A DNA stretch of 64,000 nucleotides from an uncultured Sulfitobacter sp. (GTDB lineage Bacteria; Pseudomonadota; Alphaproteobacteria; Rhodobacterales; Rhodobacteraceae): NCBI GenBank assembly GCA_937928635.1, contig CALFWM010000040.1:1-64000 (forward strand), given 5' to 3'. This document shows positions 1-9,453 of the stretch, piece by piece. How positions within the stretch are numbered: position 1 is the stretch's first letter; each line of letters starts with the position of its first letter. The notes under the pieces are model-generated. The model made no database searches. It saw nothing but the letters and a program-made list of their open reading frames with translations, and was not told the origin of the DNA. A program made the position numbers and the translations under genes.

Positions 1-177
1 GCGATTGCGGTGGGCTATGCCGATATCACCGCGACACTGGGCGGGATCACCCTGAACCAGACGGGCCGCGCGATTGAATGCGTGCTGTTGCTGATGCTGT
101 TCTATCTGACAATCAGCCTGCTGATTTCGGCGTTCATGAACGTCTACAACAACGCCATGAAGCTGAAGGAGCGTTGA
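1..177 (+). CDS. bztB: Amino-acid ABC transporter permease, C-terminal fragment (AapQ/BztB type)
   Basis: The window opens inside this gene, and frame 1 is open to a TGA at 175-177 (58 codons). The fragment ends in a hydrophobic helix followed by a short cytoplasmic tail (NNAMKLKER), as in permeases of the polar amino-acid (HisM/GlnP) family. The next gene starts one base after the stop and encodes the partner permease, and the ATPase follows. The set matches the AapQMP / BztBCD transporter for glutamate, glutamine, aspartate and asparagine. The name rests mainly on the neighbours, because the substrate-specific parts of this protein are missing. Confidence 0.75.
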   Translation, partial: AIAVGYADITATLGGITLNQTGRAIECVLLLMLFYLTISLLISAFMNVYNNAMKLKER

Positions 178-178
178 G

Positions 179-1504
179 ATGAGCAAGTCTGACAATATCT
201 CTTTTGTGCGCACCGAAACCCTGCCGCAGGTTGCCCCGCCGATGGGCGAACAGGGCATCGTAAAGTGGCTGCGGGAGAACCTGTTTGCCACCCCTGCGAA
301 TGCGGTGCTGACGCTCATTTCGCTTTATGCGATCTGGTTCGTGCTGAAATCGACCATGCCGTGGGTCTTTAATGGTGTGTGGGGTACCAATTCGCTGGCG
401 GAATGCCGCGAGGTGCTAGATGGCACATCGGGGGCCTGTTTCTCTGTCCTGACGGAGCGCTGGAATCAGCTGTTGTTCGGGTTCAAATATCCGACAGTGC
501 TGACAATCAATGGCGTTGAAACAGAGTGGAGCGGCTATTGGAGACCGATGCTGGCATTCGCAATGATGCTGGTCGCTTTGGCCCCGGTGCTGTTTTTCGA
601 CCTGCCGCGCAAGCTGCTGATCGTCACCGGGTTGTTTCCGTTTGTCGCGTTCTGGCTGATCTGGGGCGGGACCATCTGGACGCCGATCCTTGCGCTTGTC
701 GGATTTATTGTCGGCTATCTTGTCTACGCGCAGTTGGTGAACAAAAGTTTTGCTGCTGGCTTTTTTGGGGCCGTCGTTGCGGCCCTCGTGACTTGGTATG
801 TCGGTGGCTTCATCGTGCCGTTGCTGACCCCGGAGACGACTTTCCTTCAAGCTGTCCCTTCGCGTGATCTGGGCGGTTATATGCTGAACATGATGCTGGG
901 TCTGACCTGCGTGTCGCTCTCTCTTCCCTTGGGCATTGCACTGGCGCTGGGGCGGCAAAGCTCCATGCCGCTGATCAAATGGATCTGCGTGATCTTTATC
1001 GAGTTCATCCGTGGTGTGCCGCTGATCACTCTGCTTTTCGTGGCCAACGTGATGCTCGCCTACTTCTTCCCTCCGGGGTCCGGGGTAGACCTGTTCATCC
1101 GCGTAGTGATCATGATCACCATGTTCTCGGCGGCCTATATCGCAGAGGTGATCCGGGGCGGCCTTGCGGCTTTGCCAAAGGGTCAGTATGAGGCGGCGGA
1201 TTCTCTGGGGCTGGATTACCCGCAGGCGATGCGGCTGATCATCCTGCCACAGGCGTTGAAAATTTCGATCCCCGGCATCGTGAACATCGCGGTGGGCCTG
1301 TTCAAAGACACCACGCTGGTGTCGGTGATTTCCATGTTTGACATCGTTGGCATGATCCGCGGGCCGATCCTGGCCTCGACCGATTGGAACGGGGTGTACT
1401 GGGAATTGTTCCTGTTTGCCTGCGTCGTTTTCTTTGTCGTCTGCTACGGCATCTCGCAATACTCGCAGTGGCTGGAACGCCGCCTTGCGACAGATCATAG
1501 ATAA
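179..1504 (+). CDS. bztC: Amino-acid ABC transporter permease (AapM/BztC type)
   Basis: 441-residue inner-membrane permease that pairs with the upstream permease to import acidic amino acids and their amides. The N-terminal half has several extra membrane helices and a periplasmic segment, which makes it longer than the usual ~230-residue HisM-type permease and is characteristic of AapM/BztC. The C-terminal ~220 residues form the transport core. The EAA loop that contacts the ATPase is visible around residues 336-356 ([18 protein letters not shown]). The start is the ATG one base after the upstream stop. The ATPase gene begins 14 bases after its stop, so the three genes form one operon. Confidence 0.88.
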   Translation: MSKSDNISFVRTETLPQVAPPMGEQGIVKWLRENLFATPANAVLTLISLYAIWFVLKSTMPWVFNGVWGTNSLAECREVLDGTSGACFSVLTERWNQLLFGFKYPTVLTINGVETEWSGYWRPMLAFAMMLVALAPVLFFDLPRKLLIVTGLFPFVAFWLIWGGTIWTPILALVGFIVGYLVYAQLVNKSFAAGFFGAVVAALVTWYVGGFIVPLLTPETTFLQAVPSRDLGGYMLNMMLGLTCVSLSLPLGIALALGRQSSMPLIKWICVIFIEFIRGVPLITLLFVANVMLAYFFPPGSGVDLFIRVVIMITMFSAAYIAEVIRGGLAALPKGQYEAADSLGLDYPQAMRLIILPQALKISIPGIVNIAVGLFKDTTLVSVISMFDIVGMIRGPILASTDWNGVYWELFLFACVVFFVVCYGISQYSQWLERRLATDHR

Positions 1505-1518
1505 GGGAGGAATTGGCC

Positions 1519-2283
1519 ATGGCTGAGACCGCAATGAAAGTATCCGACGAAGTCGCGATTTCCATCCAGAAGATGAACAAGTGGTACGGCACCTTCCACG
1601 TGCTGCGTGACATTGACCTGACTGTCTATCAGGGCGAACGCATCGTGATTTGTGGGCCGTCGGGCTCAGGTAAATCCACGTTGATCCGTTGCATCAATGC
1701 CTTGGAGGAACACCAGCAAGGCTCGATTGAAGTCGATGGCACGTTGTTGTCCTCAGACCTGAAGAACATCGACAAGATCCGCTCGGAGGTTGGCATGTGC
1801 TTTCAGCACTTCAACCTGTTCCCGCATTTGAGCATCCTCGACAACCTCACGTTGGCACCGATCTGGGTGCGCAAGACGCCCAAGAAAGAGGCCGAAGAGG
1901 TCGCGATGCACTACCTTGAAAAGGTGAAGATCCCGGATCAGGCAAACAAGTTTCCCGGCCAGCTTTCCGGGGGGCAGCAGCAGCGTGTGGCGATTGCGCG
2001 CAGCTTGTGCATGAAGCCGCGGATCATGTTGTTTGATGAACCAACCTCCGCGCTTGACCCTGAGATGATCAAGGAGGTGCTCGACACCATGATCGAGCTG
2101 GCAGAGGAAGGCATGACCATGCTGTGTGTGACCCACGAGATGGGTTTTGCGCGGCAGGTCGCCAATCGCGTGATCTTTATGGATGAAGGTCAGATTGTGG
2201 AGCAGAACGAGCCAGAGGCGTTCTTTAGCAACCCGCAAAGCCCGCGTACGCAGTTGTTCCTGAGCCAGATTTTGGGTCACTAA
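1519..2283 (+). CDS. bztD: Amino-acid ABC transporter ATP-binding protein (AapP/BztD type)
   Basis: 254-residue ABC ATPase that energises the transporter encoded upstream. Walker A (GPSGSGKST), signature (LSGGQQQR), Walker B ([13 protein letters not shown]) and the switch histidine (CVTHEMGFA) are all intact. The family is the GlnQ/HisP polar-amino-acid ATPases. I chose ATG 1519 because a GGGAGG ribosome site lies eight bases upstream. A TTG at 1513 would add two residues and leave too little spacing. This is the last gene of the operon, and the next gene converges from the minus strand. Confidence 0.9.
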   Translation: MAETAMKVSDEVAISIQKMNKWYGTFHVLRDIDLTVYQGERIVICGPSGSGKSTLIRCINALEEHQQGSIEVDGTLLSSDLKNIDKIRSEVGMCFQHFNLFPHLSILDNLTLAPIWVRKTPKKEAEEVAMHYLEKVKIPDQANKFPGQLSGGQQQRVAIARSLCMKPRIMLFDEPTSALDPEMIKEVLDTMIELAEEGMTMLCVTHEMGFARQVANRVIFMDEGQIVEQNEPEAFFSNPQSPRTQLFLSQILGH

Positions 2284-2312
2284 GTGGATAGGCGGGCCTT
2301 GGCCCCCCCCGT

Positions 2313-2804
2313 TCAAAGATCGCGCGGCACCACAAAGTGTTGCGCGTTTGCGTTTCCCCAGGCGGCCTCTTGCCACTCCAAAATGTCGAAATCAGCCACA
2401 AGGGTGGCCCCCGCCGGGTATGCATCGAACTTTGGATGTGCGGGCGGCGTACGCACAAACCCCGCAGCGGCATCGGCAATGCCGGGATTATGGCCCAGCA
2501 TCAGCACCGTATCGCCAGTGGCACCGTGCAGCACCGTCAGAATATCATCTGGCGTCGCCAGATAGAGCGTTCGGGTAAAGGTTACAGGCGTGTCAGGGGC
2601 CAGCCCCAAGCGCAGATAGGTTTCGCCGGTGCGTTCCGCAGAGGAGCAGAGCACCCCATCTGGCAACCGATCCTGTTTGCTCAGCCAGCCCCCCAAAGCA
2701 GTCGCGCCCTGTCGGCCCCGCTCATTCAGAGGGCGGTCATGATCAGACGTCACACCCGCCGACCAGTCGGATTTTGCATGGCGCATCAGGATCAGGCGTT
2801 TCAC
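2313..2804 (-). CDS. SixA-type histidine phosphatase family protein
   Basis: 163 residues starting with the phosphoglycerate-mutase-like motif LILMRHAKSDWS, in which the RHA histidine is the catalytic phosphohistidine. A second conserved histidine is in MLGHNPG. Length and motifs match SixA-like phosphatases, which remove phosphate from histidine phosphotransfer domains or from small substrates. The real substrate cannot be read from sequence. The start is GTG 2804, one base after the stop of the upstream Fe-S protein gene, with GGAG in front of it, so the two genes are probably co-transcribed. Confidence 0.8.
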   Translation of the reverse strand: MKRLILMRHAKSDWSAGVTSDHDRPLNERGRQGATALGGWLSKQDRLPDGVLCSSAERTGETYLRLGLAPDTPVTFTRTLYLATPDDILTVLHGATGDTVLMLGHNPGIADAAAGFVRTPPAHPKFDAYPAGATLVADFDILEWQEAAWGNANAQHFVVPRDL

Positions 2805-2805
2805 C

Positions 2806-3459
2806 TCAGTCTCCGTTGAAATGGCGCATGTGATAGGCAGATTGCGCCGTCAGCCGGCCAAAGCGTTCGGATACCGGGCAGGATCGCCGCACCGCGCACC
2901 CGGTTTGCATACATCCGGCCCCGTCGGGCGTATCAAGATACGCCTTACATTCCGGCACATCATAGCCATTGGGCGTCAAGGCAGATACCGGGCAGGCCGC
3001 GCGACAGGGTTGATCTGTGCAGGTGTTGCACGGTGACTGGGGAGATGGCGGAAGATCAACAAGCTCAGGCAGGGCAAGGGCACCGCGAAAGGAGACAAAG
3101 AGCCCGGCCGTGTCATGCACCAGAAAATTGATCGGGGAGGCATGGATGCGGCCCGTGCGGGTGGCCCAGCTAAAGAACGGCAGAAACGGAGCCCCGCCAA
3201 ATGGAAATAGCGTTGTTGCGCCGCGCATCTGTGCCCACGCGTTGATCACGCGGGTGGACCAGCGGTCCATCGCGTCAGGCCTGTTGTCTTTGTATTCAGC
3301 GCTTTGCGTAAACGCGGGCCAGAATGCCGGTTCATCCGGTCCCAGCAAAACCAGCGTTTTGCAGCTCACCGGGACCCTGTCGGCAGGGGTTGGATGGAAC
3401 CCACCCAGCAGGTTCAGGTGACGTTCCCTGGCCTCCTTTTGCAGGGTCCGCCAGGTCAT
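2806..3459 (-). CDS. 4Fe-4S ferredoxin-type protein
   Basis: 217 residues. A first cysteine cluster CxxCxxxxCxxxC (C144, C147, C152, C156, followed by Pro) and a second set (C171, C183, C188, C194) suggest one or two iron-sulfur clusters in the C-terminal third. The N-terminal 130 residues contain hydrophobic stretches but no domain I can name. The arrangement recalls the Fe-S domain of epoxyqueuosine reductase, but the cobalamin-binding part of QueG is not recognisable. The start overlaps the end of argB by four bases, so it is translated with its neighbours. I consider it a conserved Fe-S protein of unknown role. Confidence 0.7.
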   Translation of the reverse strand: MTWRTLQKEARERHLNLLGGFHPTPADRVPVSCKTLVLLGPDEPAFWPAFTQSAEYKDNRPDAMDRWSTRVINAWAQMRGATTLFPFGGAPFLPFFSWATRTGRIHASPINFLVHDTAGLFVSFRGALALPELVDLPPSPQSPCNTCTDQPCRAACPVSALTPNGYDVPECKAYLDTPDGAGCMQTGCAVRRSCPVSERFGRLTAQSAYHMRHFNGD

Positions 3460-4319
3460 CCGTTGCGGATAATGCTGCCCGCCCCGTGCTCTGTGAACAG
3501 CTCCAGCAGGCAGGCGTTGGGCGCGCGGCCATCGAGTATCACGGCGGCACGGACACCGCCCTCAATCGCATTCAGCGCTGTTTGGGTTTTGGGGATCATC
3601 CCCCCGGCAATCGACCCGTCAGCGATCATCGCGTTGATCTGCGTGGCGGTCAGTTCTGTCAAGACTTCGCCTGCGGCATCTTTCACTCCCGCCACATCGG
3701 TGAGCAGCAACAACCGGTCCGCCTTGAGCGCGGCGGCGATGGCGCCCGCAGCCGTATCGGCGTTGATATTGAATGTCTGGCCTTGCCGCCCCATGCCAAG
3801 CGGCGCGATGACGGGGATGATGCCCTTGTCCGCAAGGTCATCCAGCACGCGGGGGTTCACCTCGCTGGGTTTGCCAACCAGCCCCAGTGCGGGGTCTTCG
3901 GCGTCGCAAATAATCAGCCCGCTGTCTTTGCCTGACAGGCCCACAGCACGCCCGCCCTGCTGTGATATCGCCTGAACAATCCGGGCGTTGACCACACCGC
4001 TCAGCACCATTTCGACCACTTCCATGGTAGCCGCATCGGTGATGCGTTTGCCGTTCAGGAATTCTGATTTGATCTCCAGACGCTCCAGCATCTGATTGAT
4101 CATAGGCCCACCGCCATGCACCACCACCGGGTTCACCCCGACTTGCCGCATCAGGGTCACGTCGCGGGCAAATTCGGCCATGGCATCGTTAGACCCCATG
4201 GCATGGCCGCCCAGTTTGATCACAACGGTAGAGCCTGCATAGCGTTGCAGATAGGGCAGGGCCTGTGACAGGGTCTGCGCGGTGGCAATCCAATCGCGGT
4301 TCATGTCTTGTTTTCTCAT
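3456..4319 (-). CDS. argB: Acetylglutamate kinase
   Basis: 287 residues of the amino-acid kinase fold. It phosphorylates N-acetylglutamate with ATP, the second step of arginine biosynthesis in the cytoplasm. The lysine motif [11 protein letters not shown] near the N-terminus and the substrate loop [14 protein letters not shown] are intact, and the length is normal for ArgB. Two in-frame ATGs are possible (4319 and 4304). Neither has a strong ribosome site, and I kept the upstream one. It lies between engB and the Fe-S protein gene and overlaps the latter by four bases. Confidence 0.92.
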   Translation of the reverse strand: MRKQDMNRDWIATAQTLSQALPYLQRYAGSTVVIKLGGHAMGSNDAMAEFARDVTLMRQVGVNPVVVHGGGPMINQMLERLEIKSEFLNGKRITDAATMEVVEMVLSGVVNARIVQAISQQGGRAVGLSGKDSGLIICDAEDPALGLVGKPSEVNPRVLDDLADKGIIPVIAPLGMGRQGQTFNINADTAAGAIAAALKADRLLLLTDVAGVKDAAGEVLTELTATQINAMIADGSIAGGMIPKTQTALNAIEGGVRAAVILDGRAPNACLLELFTEHGAGSIIRNG

Positions 4320-4340
4320 GTCTGTGCGTTCTTGCGCGGG

Positions 4341-4991
4341 TTATTCCAGCGTTGCGATGATGGCACGCAATGTGGGGATACCCCAACCTTTTTCGGAGCT
4401 GGTTACAATGATCTCGGGAAACGCGGCGGGATGTTTGGCCAGTGCTGCGCGGACCTGATCCAGCACCTTGGCGCGTTCCTTTTCCTTGACCTTGTCGGCC
4501 TTGGTCAGCACGGCCTGAAAAGTCACTGCCGCACTGTCGAGCAGGCTGAGGATTTCCTCATCCACCTTTTTCACACCGTGGCGCGCGTCAATCAGCACAA
4601 AGGCGCGGCGCAGGGTTTGACGCCCTGACAGGTATTGTTTCAAAAGGCGTTGCCATTTTTCGACCACAGGCAGGGGCGCATTGGCATAGCCATAGCCGGG
4701 CAGGTCCACCAGATAATGGCTTTCCCCGGCGGTAAAGTAGTTGATTTCCTGCGTGCGCCCGGGGGTGTTTGAGGCCCGCGCCAATGCCTTCATCCCCGTG
4801 AGCGCATTGATCAGCGTGGATTTACCCACGTTGGAGCGCCCGGCAAAGCAGACCTCCATCCGGTCGGGTGGCGGCAGGCCGTCCATGGCCACCACCCCTT
4901 TGACAAAGGTGGTTTCTCCAGCGAACAGCAGGCGGCCATGCTCCGTTGTTTGTGCGTCAGGCTCTTCAGCGGTTGGAAAGGGCAGTTGCAT
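4341..4991 (-). CDS. engB: Ribosome biogenesis GTP-binding protein EngB (YsxC/YihA)
   Basis: 216-residue TrmE-Era-EngA-EngB-type GTPase that helps assemble the large ribosomal subunit. G1 (GRSNVGKST), G3 (DLPGYGYA), G4 (TKAD) and a TSSEKGWG G5 region are all visible. The N-terminal ~30 residues before the G domain match the usual extension. Its ATG overlaps the stop of the upstream MOSC gene (TAATG), so the yidC-MOSC-engB-argB run is read as one unit. Confidence 0.92.
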   Translation of the reverse strand: MQLPFPTAEEPDAQTTEHGRLLFAGETTFVKGVVAMDGLPPPDRMEVCFAGRSNVGKSTLINALTGMKALARASNTPGRTQEINYFTAGESHYLVDLPGYGYANAPLPVVEKWQRLLKQYLSGRQTLRRAFVLIDARHGVKKVDEEILSLLDSAAVTFQAVLTKADKVKEKERAKVLDQVRAALAKHPAAFPEIIVTSSEKGWGIPTLRAIIATLE

Positions 4992-5743
4992 TACAGAACC
5001 TCAAGGGTGTCGCCAAGCATGATTTTGCCCCCCTCAATGACTTCCCCATATACGCCAAAATGATGGGCTCCCAGAAGGTTCTGCAGGGCGGCCAATGTAT
5101 CCGTGTCACGTTTGCCGGTGACCGGATTGGTGTTGGTTAGCTGGCATCGCACGATGTTTTCGCGAATGCGCAGGGTGGCGTGTCCAACCCGGATATCGCC
5201 GTTCAACCAATCATGTTCTTGCCAGGGCGTGGCACCATCGACCCAGATATTGCCCCGCCAGCGTTCCAGCGTCAGGGGCGTGCCCATGGCCTGCGCCACT
5301 GTGTCATGGCTGGCTTTTGTCATGATCGAAATGGTGGCAAAGGGGCTGTCTGTCATGCCTCTGCCCGGTGCCTTGACGATGCCGGTCGGCCCCACCCGCT
5401 GGTCGGGGCAAAGTGGTGCGACCCAACGGATAAACCGCGCGACGTCATCGGAATTGTCTGGTTGGATCGTGATGTCATCAAGATCCTGATGAGAGAGGGT
5501 AAGCGCAGCGCGGGCTTCGTCAAGCACAGCCCAGATGCCAGCCAGACCCGGTGTGCGCGCGCCTATCATAAAGTTGCGGCAGTGCATCCATTTAGGATCG
5601 GATTCATCAAATTTTGTGGCCTCATGGGTGACGGCCCAGTGCCGGTCCCAGGGCATCGTCTGTCCTTTGGTCAGTGTGACCTCGTCAATCGCCTCGCGCC
5701 CATGGCTCTTTAGCGGATGCCGGTAGAGCGCAGCGACGTGCAT
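4991..5743 (-). CDS. MOSC domain-containing protein
   Basis: About 250 residues with an N-terminal MOSC beta-barrel part (LYRHPLKSHGREA) and a C-terminal MOSC core. The core includes CQLTNTNPVTGKRD, which carries the conserved cysteine of this superfamily. Related proteins (YiiM, YcbX, Moco sulfurase C-terminal domain) handle the molybdenum cofactor or reduce N-hydroxylated compounds. The exact substrate here is unknown. The ATG at 5743 overlaps the yidC stop (TGATG), and a GTG one codon upstream is also possible. Coupling to yidC and engB looks positional only. Confidence 0.78.
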   Translation of the reverse strand: MHVAALYRHPLKSHGREAIDEVTLTKGQTMPWDRHWAVTHEATKFDESDPKWMHCRNFMIGARTPGLAGIWAVLDEARAALTLSHQDLDDITIQPDNSDDVARFIRWVAPLCPDQRVGPTGIVKAPGRGMTDSPFATISIMTKASHDTVAQAMGTPLTLERWRGNIWVDGATPWQEHDWLNGDIRVGHATLRIRENIVRCQLTNTNPVTGKRDTDTLAALQNLLGAHHFGVYGEVIEGGKIMLGDTLEVL

Positions 5744-7599
5744 CACTTTTTGCCTTTTGCCGGGGTTTTGTCGTCGCCGGCATCGGGTTTGGGTTTGCGT
5801 TTGAAACTGCCTCGGATGTTGTCCAGCAGGTCAGGTTTGTAGCCCTGACTGCGCATGATCATGTATTGCTGCACGAAGGTGATCGTGTTGTTGGCAATCC
5901 AGTAGACAACAAGGCCAGAGGCAAAGCTGCCCAGCATGAACATGAACACCCATGGCATCCAGGCAAAAATCATTTGCTGTGTGGGGTCTGTGGGTGCCGG
6001 GTTCAGTTTTTGTTGCAGCCACATGGAGATGCCCAACAGCAGCGGCAAAATACCGATAAAGATCAGCGCCATGATGGAGCCGGGCACGGGCCCCTCAAAC
6101 GGCAGCAGGCCCCAGAGGTTCATGATGGAGGTCGGATCGGGCGCGCTCAGATCCTGGAACGGGCCAAAGAAGGGCGCGTGGCGCAGTTCGATCGTGACAA
6201 AGATCACCTTGTAGAGGGAGAAAAAGATCGGGATCTGGAGCAGGATCGGCAGACAGCCCGCCGCCGGGTTGACCTTGTTCTTTTTGTAAAGCTCCATCAT
6301 GCCCTGCTGCATTTTCTGGCGATCATCGCCTGCACTCTTTTTCAGGGCCTCCATTTCGGGCTGGAGTTCTTTCATCTTGGCCATGGAGACGTAGGATTTA
6401 TAGGCCAGGGGCAGCAACAGCGCCTTGATCAGCAGGGTCAATCCGATGATCGCAATGCCCATGTTGCCGATGAGTTTGTTCAGCTCATGCAGTAGCCAAA
6501 AGATTGGCTTGGTCAGAAAAAAGAACCAACCCCAGTCGATGCTGTCGATGAAATTGGTCACGCCTTTGGATTCGTAGGCACGCAGTTCTTCCCACTCTTT
6601 GGCCCCCGTAAACAGGCTGGTCGTGATCGACACTGTTGTACCTGCCGCAACGGTCTGCGTGGGCAGGCGGGCAAAGGCGCGGTAGACATCCGAGCGCGCA
6701 TCATAGGTCAGCGCCTGATCAAATACCTGATCCGTGGCGGGGGCCAGGACGGCCTGCCAGTATTGCGCGGTAAATCCGATCCAGCCATCGCTGGTGTCTT
6801 CGGTCACGATGGCCGGTCGGCCCCATTTCGCGTTCACCTCAGCTTCGGGCATTTCATCCCAGTCAGTCTCGGTGAGCTCACCATTTGACATGGAAACCGC
6901 GCCTTCGTGCAGAATGAAGAAATTCCGCAAGTCCTGTGGTTCGCCGTGCTGTGCGATCATCCCATAAGGAGCCATGGCAACGGGGGTTGAGCCGTTGTTG
7001 GTGACGCTTTGGGTGATGGTGAACATATAATCGGTATCAACCGCGATTTCGCGGGAAAATATCTGGCCTGCGCCATTGTCCCAGGAAATTGTGATGGGGC
7101 TGTCGGGGGTGAGCGTGTCACCAGAGCTGAGCGACCATTGGGTATCTACCGATGGCACTGCGGCTGGGTCGATCCCGGCGCCGGGGGCCCAGCCGTGCAG
7201 CGCGTAATAGGCCTGCGGGGTGCCTTCGGGGGACAGCATGGTGACGATTTCGGCATCGTCTTCCTGCGTTGTGCGATATTCGTTTAGTTTCAGATCATCA
7301 ATACGGCCCGCTAACAGAGAGATTGACCCGGACAGGCGCGGCGTTTCGATTTGAACTCGCGGGGCGTTGGCCAGGGCCTCACTGCGGGTTTGTGCATCAG
7401 TGCCAACATTGGGCGTTGCGGTATCGGCGGTTGCCGGTGCTGCGGGCACGGCGGTGCCATCCGCCACTGTCTGGCCGGTCTCTTCATTGGCTTGCGGGCC
7501 GGGATCCACCTCAGGGGGCGGGAACAGGGCAAACCAGACGAGGATCACGATAAAGCTGAGCGCGGTCGCAAGGATGAGATTCTTGTTCTGATCGTCCAT
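5743..7599 (-). CDS. yidC: Membrane protein insertase YidC
   Basis: 618 residues. YidC inserts and folds inner-membrane proteins with or without SecYEG. An N-terminal membrane anchor (residues ~7-26) is followed by a Pro/Ala/Thr-rich linker, a large periplasmic beta domain (~60-340) and the conserved 60-kDa inner-membrane core with five helices (~360-585). The core includes the NPAAGCLPILLQIPIFFSLY segment. The tail is basic (GSFKRKPKPD), as expected for ribosome contact. The chosen ATG has AGGTGG eight bases upstream. The 12-base-longer GTG start would overlap that site. Confidence 0.95.
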   Translation of the reverse strand: MDDQNKNLILATALSFIVILVWFALFPPPEVDPGPQANEETGQTVADGTAVPAAPATADTATPNVGTDAQTRSEALANAPRVQIETPRLSGSISLLAGRIDDLKLNEYRTTQEDDAEIVTMLSPEGTPQAYYALHGWAPGAGIDPAAVPSVDTQWSLSSGDTLTPDSPITISWDNGAGQIFSREIAVDTDYMFTITQSVTNNGSTPVAMAPYGMIAQHGEPQDLRNFFILHEGAVSMSNGELTETDWDEMPEAEVNAKWGRPAIVTEDTSDGWIGFTAQYWQAVLAPATDQVFDQALTYDARSDVYRAFARLPTQTVAAGTTVSITTSLFTGAKEWEELRAYESKGVTNFIDSIDWGWFFFLTKPIFWLLHELNKLIGNMGIAIIGLTLLIKALLLPLAYKSYVSMAKMKELQPEMEALKKSAGDDRQKMQQGMMELYKKNKVNPAAGCLPILLQIPIFFSLYKVIFVTIELRHAPFFGPFQDLSAPDPTSIMNLWGLLPFEGPVPGSIMALIFIGILPLLLGISMWLQQKLNPAPTDPTQQMIFAWMPWVFMFMLGSFASGLVVYWIANNTITFVQQYMIMRSQGYKPDLLDNIRGSFKRKPKPDAGDDKTPAKGKK

Positions 7600-7766
7600 A
7601 GGGACAGCCACCTGAAATCATGGGATATCAGCGTGGGTTCAACAGAGTGTAGGCCAAAAGGTCAAGTGGATTCGGGTGTTTTGACGTTTCGACAGCTTGT
7701 ATTTCTCGTCTTACCCGGCACAGCCCACTCTTGGCTGGTTACCCATTTGATCAATGGGACCTGGGC

Positions 7767-7811
7767 CTAGCAACTGTATGTCTCAGACCGTCTGAGACAT
7801 ACAGTTGCTAG
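7767..7811. repeat. Perfect 21-bp inverted repeat with 3-base centre
   Basis: Left arm 7767-7787 (starts ctagcaactg) and right arm 7791-7811 (ends cagttgctag) are exact reverse complements around ccg. The right arm includes the TAG stop of the EAL-domain gene. No T-run follows on the minus strand, so it is not a typical intrinsic terminator, although it could stall or protect the transcript 3' end. A smaller hairpin (cccatt/aatggg, 7742-7758) lies next to it. Confidence 0.75.
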
Positions 7812-9346
7812 CCCATACGGCCATCCATGATACGCGGAACGTCCTGTAGTTTGGCATTATGCCCGGTGATCCATTCCAGCGTTTGATCAAAGGGCATCGG
7901 GCGGGCGATGCCAAAGCCCTGCACGTGATCACAGCCCAATTGCGCCAGCAAAACATGTTCGCCCACAGATTCGACCCCTTCGGCCAGTGTCTCTACTTCG
8001 AGCCGTTCGGCCATGGTCAGGATTGCGCTGATCATGCGTTGTTGTTCGGGGTCTCGGTCCGCCTTCATCACAAAGGAACGGTCGATCTTAATGCGACTGA
8101 CCGCAAAGCGTTGAATGGCCGCAATGGAGGCGTGGCCCGTGCCAAAATCATCCAGATCGACGCGGCACCCTAGATCACCCAATGCATTGATATTGCGTGT
8201 GATCACGTCATCCGGGGCACTTGCGACAACGGTTTCCAGCACCTCAATGGCCAGCCTGTCAGGGGTGAGTTCAAACCGGTCCAGTTCCCATTTGATCTTT
8301 TCCAACAGGCGCGGATTGCTCAGCTCCGATCCGGCGAAATTCACACCAATCTGGGGGATGAACATGCCGGAACCTTCCCAGGCTTTGAGCGCGGCAAAAC
8401 CGTGATACATCATTACTTCTGCCAGCCGTTCAAGCAGCCCCGCATCCTCGATGGCAGGAAGAAAATCAGCCGGTGAAATCATGCCGCGAACGGGATGTGA
8501 CCAGCGGGCGAGCGCCTCAAATCCTGTGATTTGCCCGGTATCGGTCGAAATCTGGGGCTGAAACCAGGGCTGGATTTGCCCGCTGTCCAGGGCGATCCCG
8601 ACTTCTTCGCGCAAGTCGGCGCGGGATTTATTCTCGCGGTACATCTGATCAGAAAATGCGCGGATGGCTGAGGGACCATACCGGTGCGCCTCGCGCAGGG
8701 CGGTGGCGGATGCAGACAGCCAATCTTCTGCCGTGGGGCCGGGCGCGCGATTGTGCATGCAAAACCCGACAGAGGCACAGATGTAGATCGAGATACCATC
8801 TACCGAAATAGGTTCTTCAATGACAACTTGCAGACGTCCCGCCATTTGAATGCAGGATTCAAGATCAAGATGATGCACCGGAGCTGTACAGACTGAAAAC
8901 CGTGAATCTCCTATCTTTCCAACGCGGTCATCTTTGCGCATGGCGGCGATGATCCGCTCTCCGGTGCGTTCGACGACAATGTCAGCTGCCGCCTGACCAT
9001 GACGTTCAACCAGCAGGTCAAATTCTTCGATAGCAAGGCTGATCAAAACTGCGTATCGGCCCATTTCTGTGGTGCGCGCATGGCAGTCTTTTACCAAATC
9101 CTCAAACGCGTGACGCTGAAATAACCCTGCCAGCGCATCGCGTCTGAACCGCAGCCCGGTATCTGCACCGCCGGCCATGAGATAGGCGATTGGCAAGATC
9201 GCGGCGATCACCATCAGCGCGATTTCACCCCCCAGCCAATAGCCGCCCAGGCTGACCGCAGGCAAAAATGCCAAGGCAGGAGAGCCGCTCAGCGATGTTG
9301 CCAATTTTTGTTGGAATCGGGTCAGCAGTTGAGCAGAAAGCCGCAC
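7808..9346 (-). CDS. Membrane-anchored EAL-domain protein with degenerate GGDEF domain
   Basis: 512 residues. Two hydrophobic segments (~24-58) anchor it in the inner membrane. A GGDEF-like domain (~65-235) has GDSRF at residues 146-150 where GGDEF is expected, so diguanylate cyclase activity is unlikely. The EAL domain (~245-500) keeps FEALARW (EAL at 277-279), LDDFGTG and QGFGIARP, the pattern of active c-di-GMP phosphodiesterases. I infer a c-di-GMP hydrolase whose GGDEF part may act as a sensor. The start is GTG 9346 behind GGAGG. Transcription ends at the long palindrome that overlaps its stop. Confidence 0.85.
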   Translation of the reverse strand: MRLSAQLLTRFQQKLATSLSGSPALAFLPAVSLGGYWLGGEIALMVIAAILPIAYLMAGGADTGLRFRRDALAGLFQRHAFEDLVKDCHARTTEMGRYAVLISLAIEEFDLLVERHGQAAADIVVERTGERIIAAMRKDDRVGKIGDSRFSVCTAPVHHLDLESCIQMAGRLQVVIEEPISVDGISIYICASVGFCMHNRAPGPTAEDWLSASATALREAHRYGPSAIRAFSDQMYRENKSRADLREEVGIALDSGQIQPWFQPQISTDTGQITGFEALARWSHPVRGMISPADFLPAIEDAGLLERLAEVMMYHGFAALKAWEGSGMFIPQIGVNFAGSELSNPRLLEKIKWELDRFELTPDRLAIEVLETVVASAPDDVITRNINALGDLGCRVDLDDFGTGHASIAAIQRFAVSRIKIDRSFVMKADRDPEQQRMISAILTMAERLEVETLAEGVESVGEHVLLAQLGCDHVQGFGIARPMPFDQTLEWITGHNAKLQDVPRIMDGRMG

Positions 9347-9453
9347 TTTTTCGTCCTCCCCGGAATCACCAAGCGTTGTTTTGTCAGCTCAGGATTATCG
9401 CGGGTGGCGTATGGCGTGGGTTAATGCTCGTCGAATACTTATCGTGAATCTAT

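Noticed and set aside
416..1534. Long minus-strand frame opposite bztC (and similar long opposite frames elsewhere)
   Set aside because: Frames opposite GC-rich genes; composition rich in Arg/His/Gln, no motifs and no ribosome site.
2294..2305. Small GC stem (gggcc-tt-ggccc) between convergent genes as terminator
   Set aside because: Only five base pairs, a two-base loop and no T-run on either strand.
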